In this document: in pieces, positions 5,819-6,611 of the stretch
How positions within the stretch are numbered: the first letter of the stretch is position 1
How the letters are laid out: each line of letters opens with the position of its first letter
Assembly: GCA_020352575.1 (NCBI GenBank)
Contig: CP070681.1
Span: 750,260 to 756,870 of the forward strand
DNA from: Acidimicrobiia bacterium
Lineage (GTDB): Bacteria > Actinomycetota > Acidimicrobiia > Spongiisociales > JAENVV01
DNA: 6,611 nucleotides
Direction of reading: 5' to 3'
Made by a program: the position numbers and the translations under genes
Notes under the pieces: model-generated
What the model saw: only the letters and a program-made list of their open reading frames with translations
Told to the model about the DNA's origin: nothing
Databases searched by the model: none

Positions 5819-6065
5819 GACGAGGCCTCGCAAGCCCTCGCCGCACGGATGAGTGGGTCCTGGCGCCGACCGAACCGTACGAGCGGAGCGGCGATGTGGA
5901 CAAGGTGGTGTTCCCGGCGGGATGGTCTGATCGACCCTGCGACCCAGCGGCTGTCGATCCTACAGAGCCGGCGACTCCGTCATCGCCCTCGTCTTGGCCA
6001 GCTTGTCGGATGTGCTGTCGCTCCTCAGGGACGATCCATCGGCGTCAGGGGAGTCTTCGTGGTAG
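5819..6065 (+). pseudogene. frameshifted remnant of a GH130 glycoside phosphorylase/hydrolase C-terminus
   Basis: Three adjacent reading frames, read in order, rebuild the C-terminal end of a GH130-type protein. The segment 5819-5842 gives DEASQALA. A one-base shift leads to 5848-5925, which reads DEWVLAPTEPYERSGD then VDKVVFPAGW. A second shift leads to 5927-5959, reading LIDPATQRLSI. A third leads to 5961-6065, reading YRAGDSVIALVLASLSDV followed by LSLLRDDP and a stop at TAG 6063. GH130 proteins (beta-mannooligosaccharide phosphorylases and relatives) end in just this order: an EPYER-GDV-VVFPCG block, a short strand pair, a YYGAAD block, and a final ATA-L helix. Here the FPCG cysteine is alanine and YYGAAD has become YRAGD. 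At least three indels plus the absence of the N-terminal two thirds mark it as a pseudogene. The intact enzyme would act on mannose-type oligosaccharides. Confidence 0.72.
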
Positions 6066-6162
6066 CAGGCATCGTGATCGCCCGCAGTGGGCGCCACGAA
6101 TCAGCCCGCGGCCACGCCGTGTCATCCGAGCACCGGGTCGACGGTCGTGCGAGTCTTGCGGG

Positions 6163-6611
6163 GTGAAACGAGAGATCGCTTCCCGTGTCGCGCTGTCGGT
6201 CGGCGAACCGGCGACATTGGTCTTCTCGGTCGCGGTCGCTGCTGACTACGCACCCGTCGATGAGCGCCTGTCCATCACGCTTGACGGCGCGCCGCTCGTT
6301 CCGACCGAGGTGCTCGACCTGCACGGCACGCGACTGCATCAGGTCGAGGCCGGCCGCGGAGAGCTGGAGCTCGACTACTCGGCGAGCATCGATGGGCGAC
6401 TCCGGCCGTCCGAAGCGGACGCCGTCGATCTCATCCGCTACACGCGGCCGAGCCGCTACGCGGAGTCGGACGTGCTGGCCCCCACGGCTGCGGCGGAATT
6501 CGCGGGGCTCGACACGAGCAGCGAGCTGCTCGCGGGCGTTTCGTCCTGGGTCGGCACCCGGCTGGCGTATGTCGGCGGGTCGAGCCTTCCCACCGATGGG
6601 GCCGTGCGGAC
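6163..6611 (+). CDS. transglutaminase-like family protein, N-terminal part (runs off window)
   Basis: An open frame from GTG 6163 reaches the window end without a stop, giving 149 residues. It begins VKREIASRVALSVGEPATL and has a beta-rich N-terminal domain with LDLHGTRLHQVEAG (51-64) and ELELDYSASIDG (67-78). The conserved block DLIRYTRPSRYAESDVLAPT (89-108) comes next, then ELLAGVSSWVGTRLAYVGGSS and PTDGAV (121-147). This is the arrangement of bacterial transglutaminase-like proteins: an N-terminal beta domain followed by the papain-like core. The catalytic Cys-His-Asp triad is expected just past the window edge and is not seen here, so activity cannot be judged. The start agrees with the usual family N-terminus, although no good Shine-Dalgarno or promoter is visible. 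The 97 nt between the GH130 remnant and this gene hold nothing I can identify. No signal peptide is present, so it is probably cytoplasmic. Confidence 0.8.
   Translation, partial: MKREIASRVALSVGEPATLVFSVAVAADYAPVDERLSITLDGAPLVPTEVLDLHGTRLHQVEAGRGELELDYSASIDGRLRPSEADAVDLIRYTRPSRYAESDVLAPTAAAEFAGLDTSSELLAGVSSWVGTRLAYVGGSSLPTDGAVR

Noticed and set aside
5738..6166. Plus-strand open frame of 142 codons read as an intact protein
   Set aside because: It has Arg/Ser-rich composition without domain features, and it spans the GH130 remnant whose recognisable segments lie in three different frames; only short pieces of it (DEASQALA, LIDPATQRLS) belong to that remnant.
6025..6339. Minus-strand open frame of 104 codons
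   Set aside because: It lies opposite the transglutaminase-like N-terminus and the GH130 remnant and shows no domain, so it is treated as a shadow.

Overview
This is a high-GC bacterial chromosome fragment, most consistent with Actinomycetota or a high-GC Chloroflexota lineage. The clues are strong GC bias at third codon positions, frequent GTG starts, and the style of the protein families present. The lineage cannot be fixed from the window alone. I see no rRNA, tRNA, CRISPR array, insertion sequence or plasmid/phage signature.

Layout. (1) 1-1319, plus strand: the C-terminal end of an unrecognised gene, then a 370-residue six-hairpin (alpha/alpha-barrel) glycosidase-like protein, overlapping by 8 nt. 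(2) 1320-1508: a convergent intergenic gap with one good hairpin. (3) 1509-2767, minus strand: a compact three-gene operon, transcribed from right to left. It encodes a single-PASTA-domain protein, a small beta-rich protein that may have a bacterial PH-like fold, and a cysteine-free HesB/IscA-like protein. (4) 2768-2890: a divergent intergenic region. It holds two opposed promoter-like sequences whose -35 elements flank or lie in an imperfect 16-bp palindrome, the likely operator. (5) 2891-5656, plus strand: an XRE-family regulator, a DUF1611 (DgcN-like) P-loop protein and a PLP-dependent alanine/ornithine-racemase-like enzyme, apparently one operon. (6) 5657-6162: no intact gene, but a frameshifted remnant of the C-terminus of a GH130 glycoside phosphorylase/hydrolase. 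(7) 6163 to the window end: the N-terminal part of a transglutaminase-like protein, truncated by the window edge.

How the parts may work together. The DUF1611-racemase pair suggests amino-acid stereochemistry metabolism (racemisation plus N-acylation or a related P-loop-dependent step). The upstream XRE protein probably controls its own operon and perhaps the divergent PASTA operon. The six-hairpin protein belongs to a group that, as I recall it, is often found beside GH130 enzymes. The broken GH130 remnant 4.5 kb away may therefore be the decayed partner of an ancestral carbohydrate locus. The racemase is notable because no ATG, GTG or TTG codon occurs at its true N-terminus: an ACG sits exactly where an ATG overlapping the upstream stop codon would be expected.
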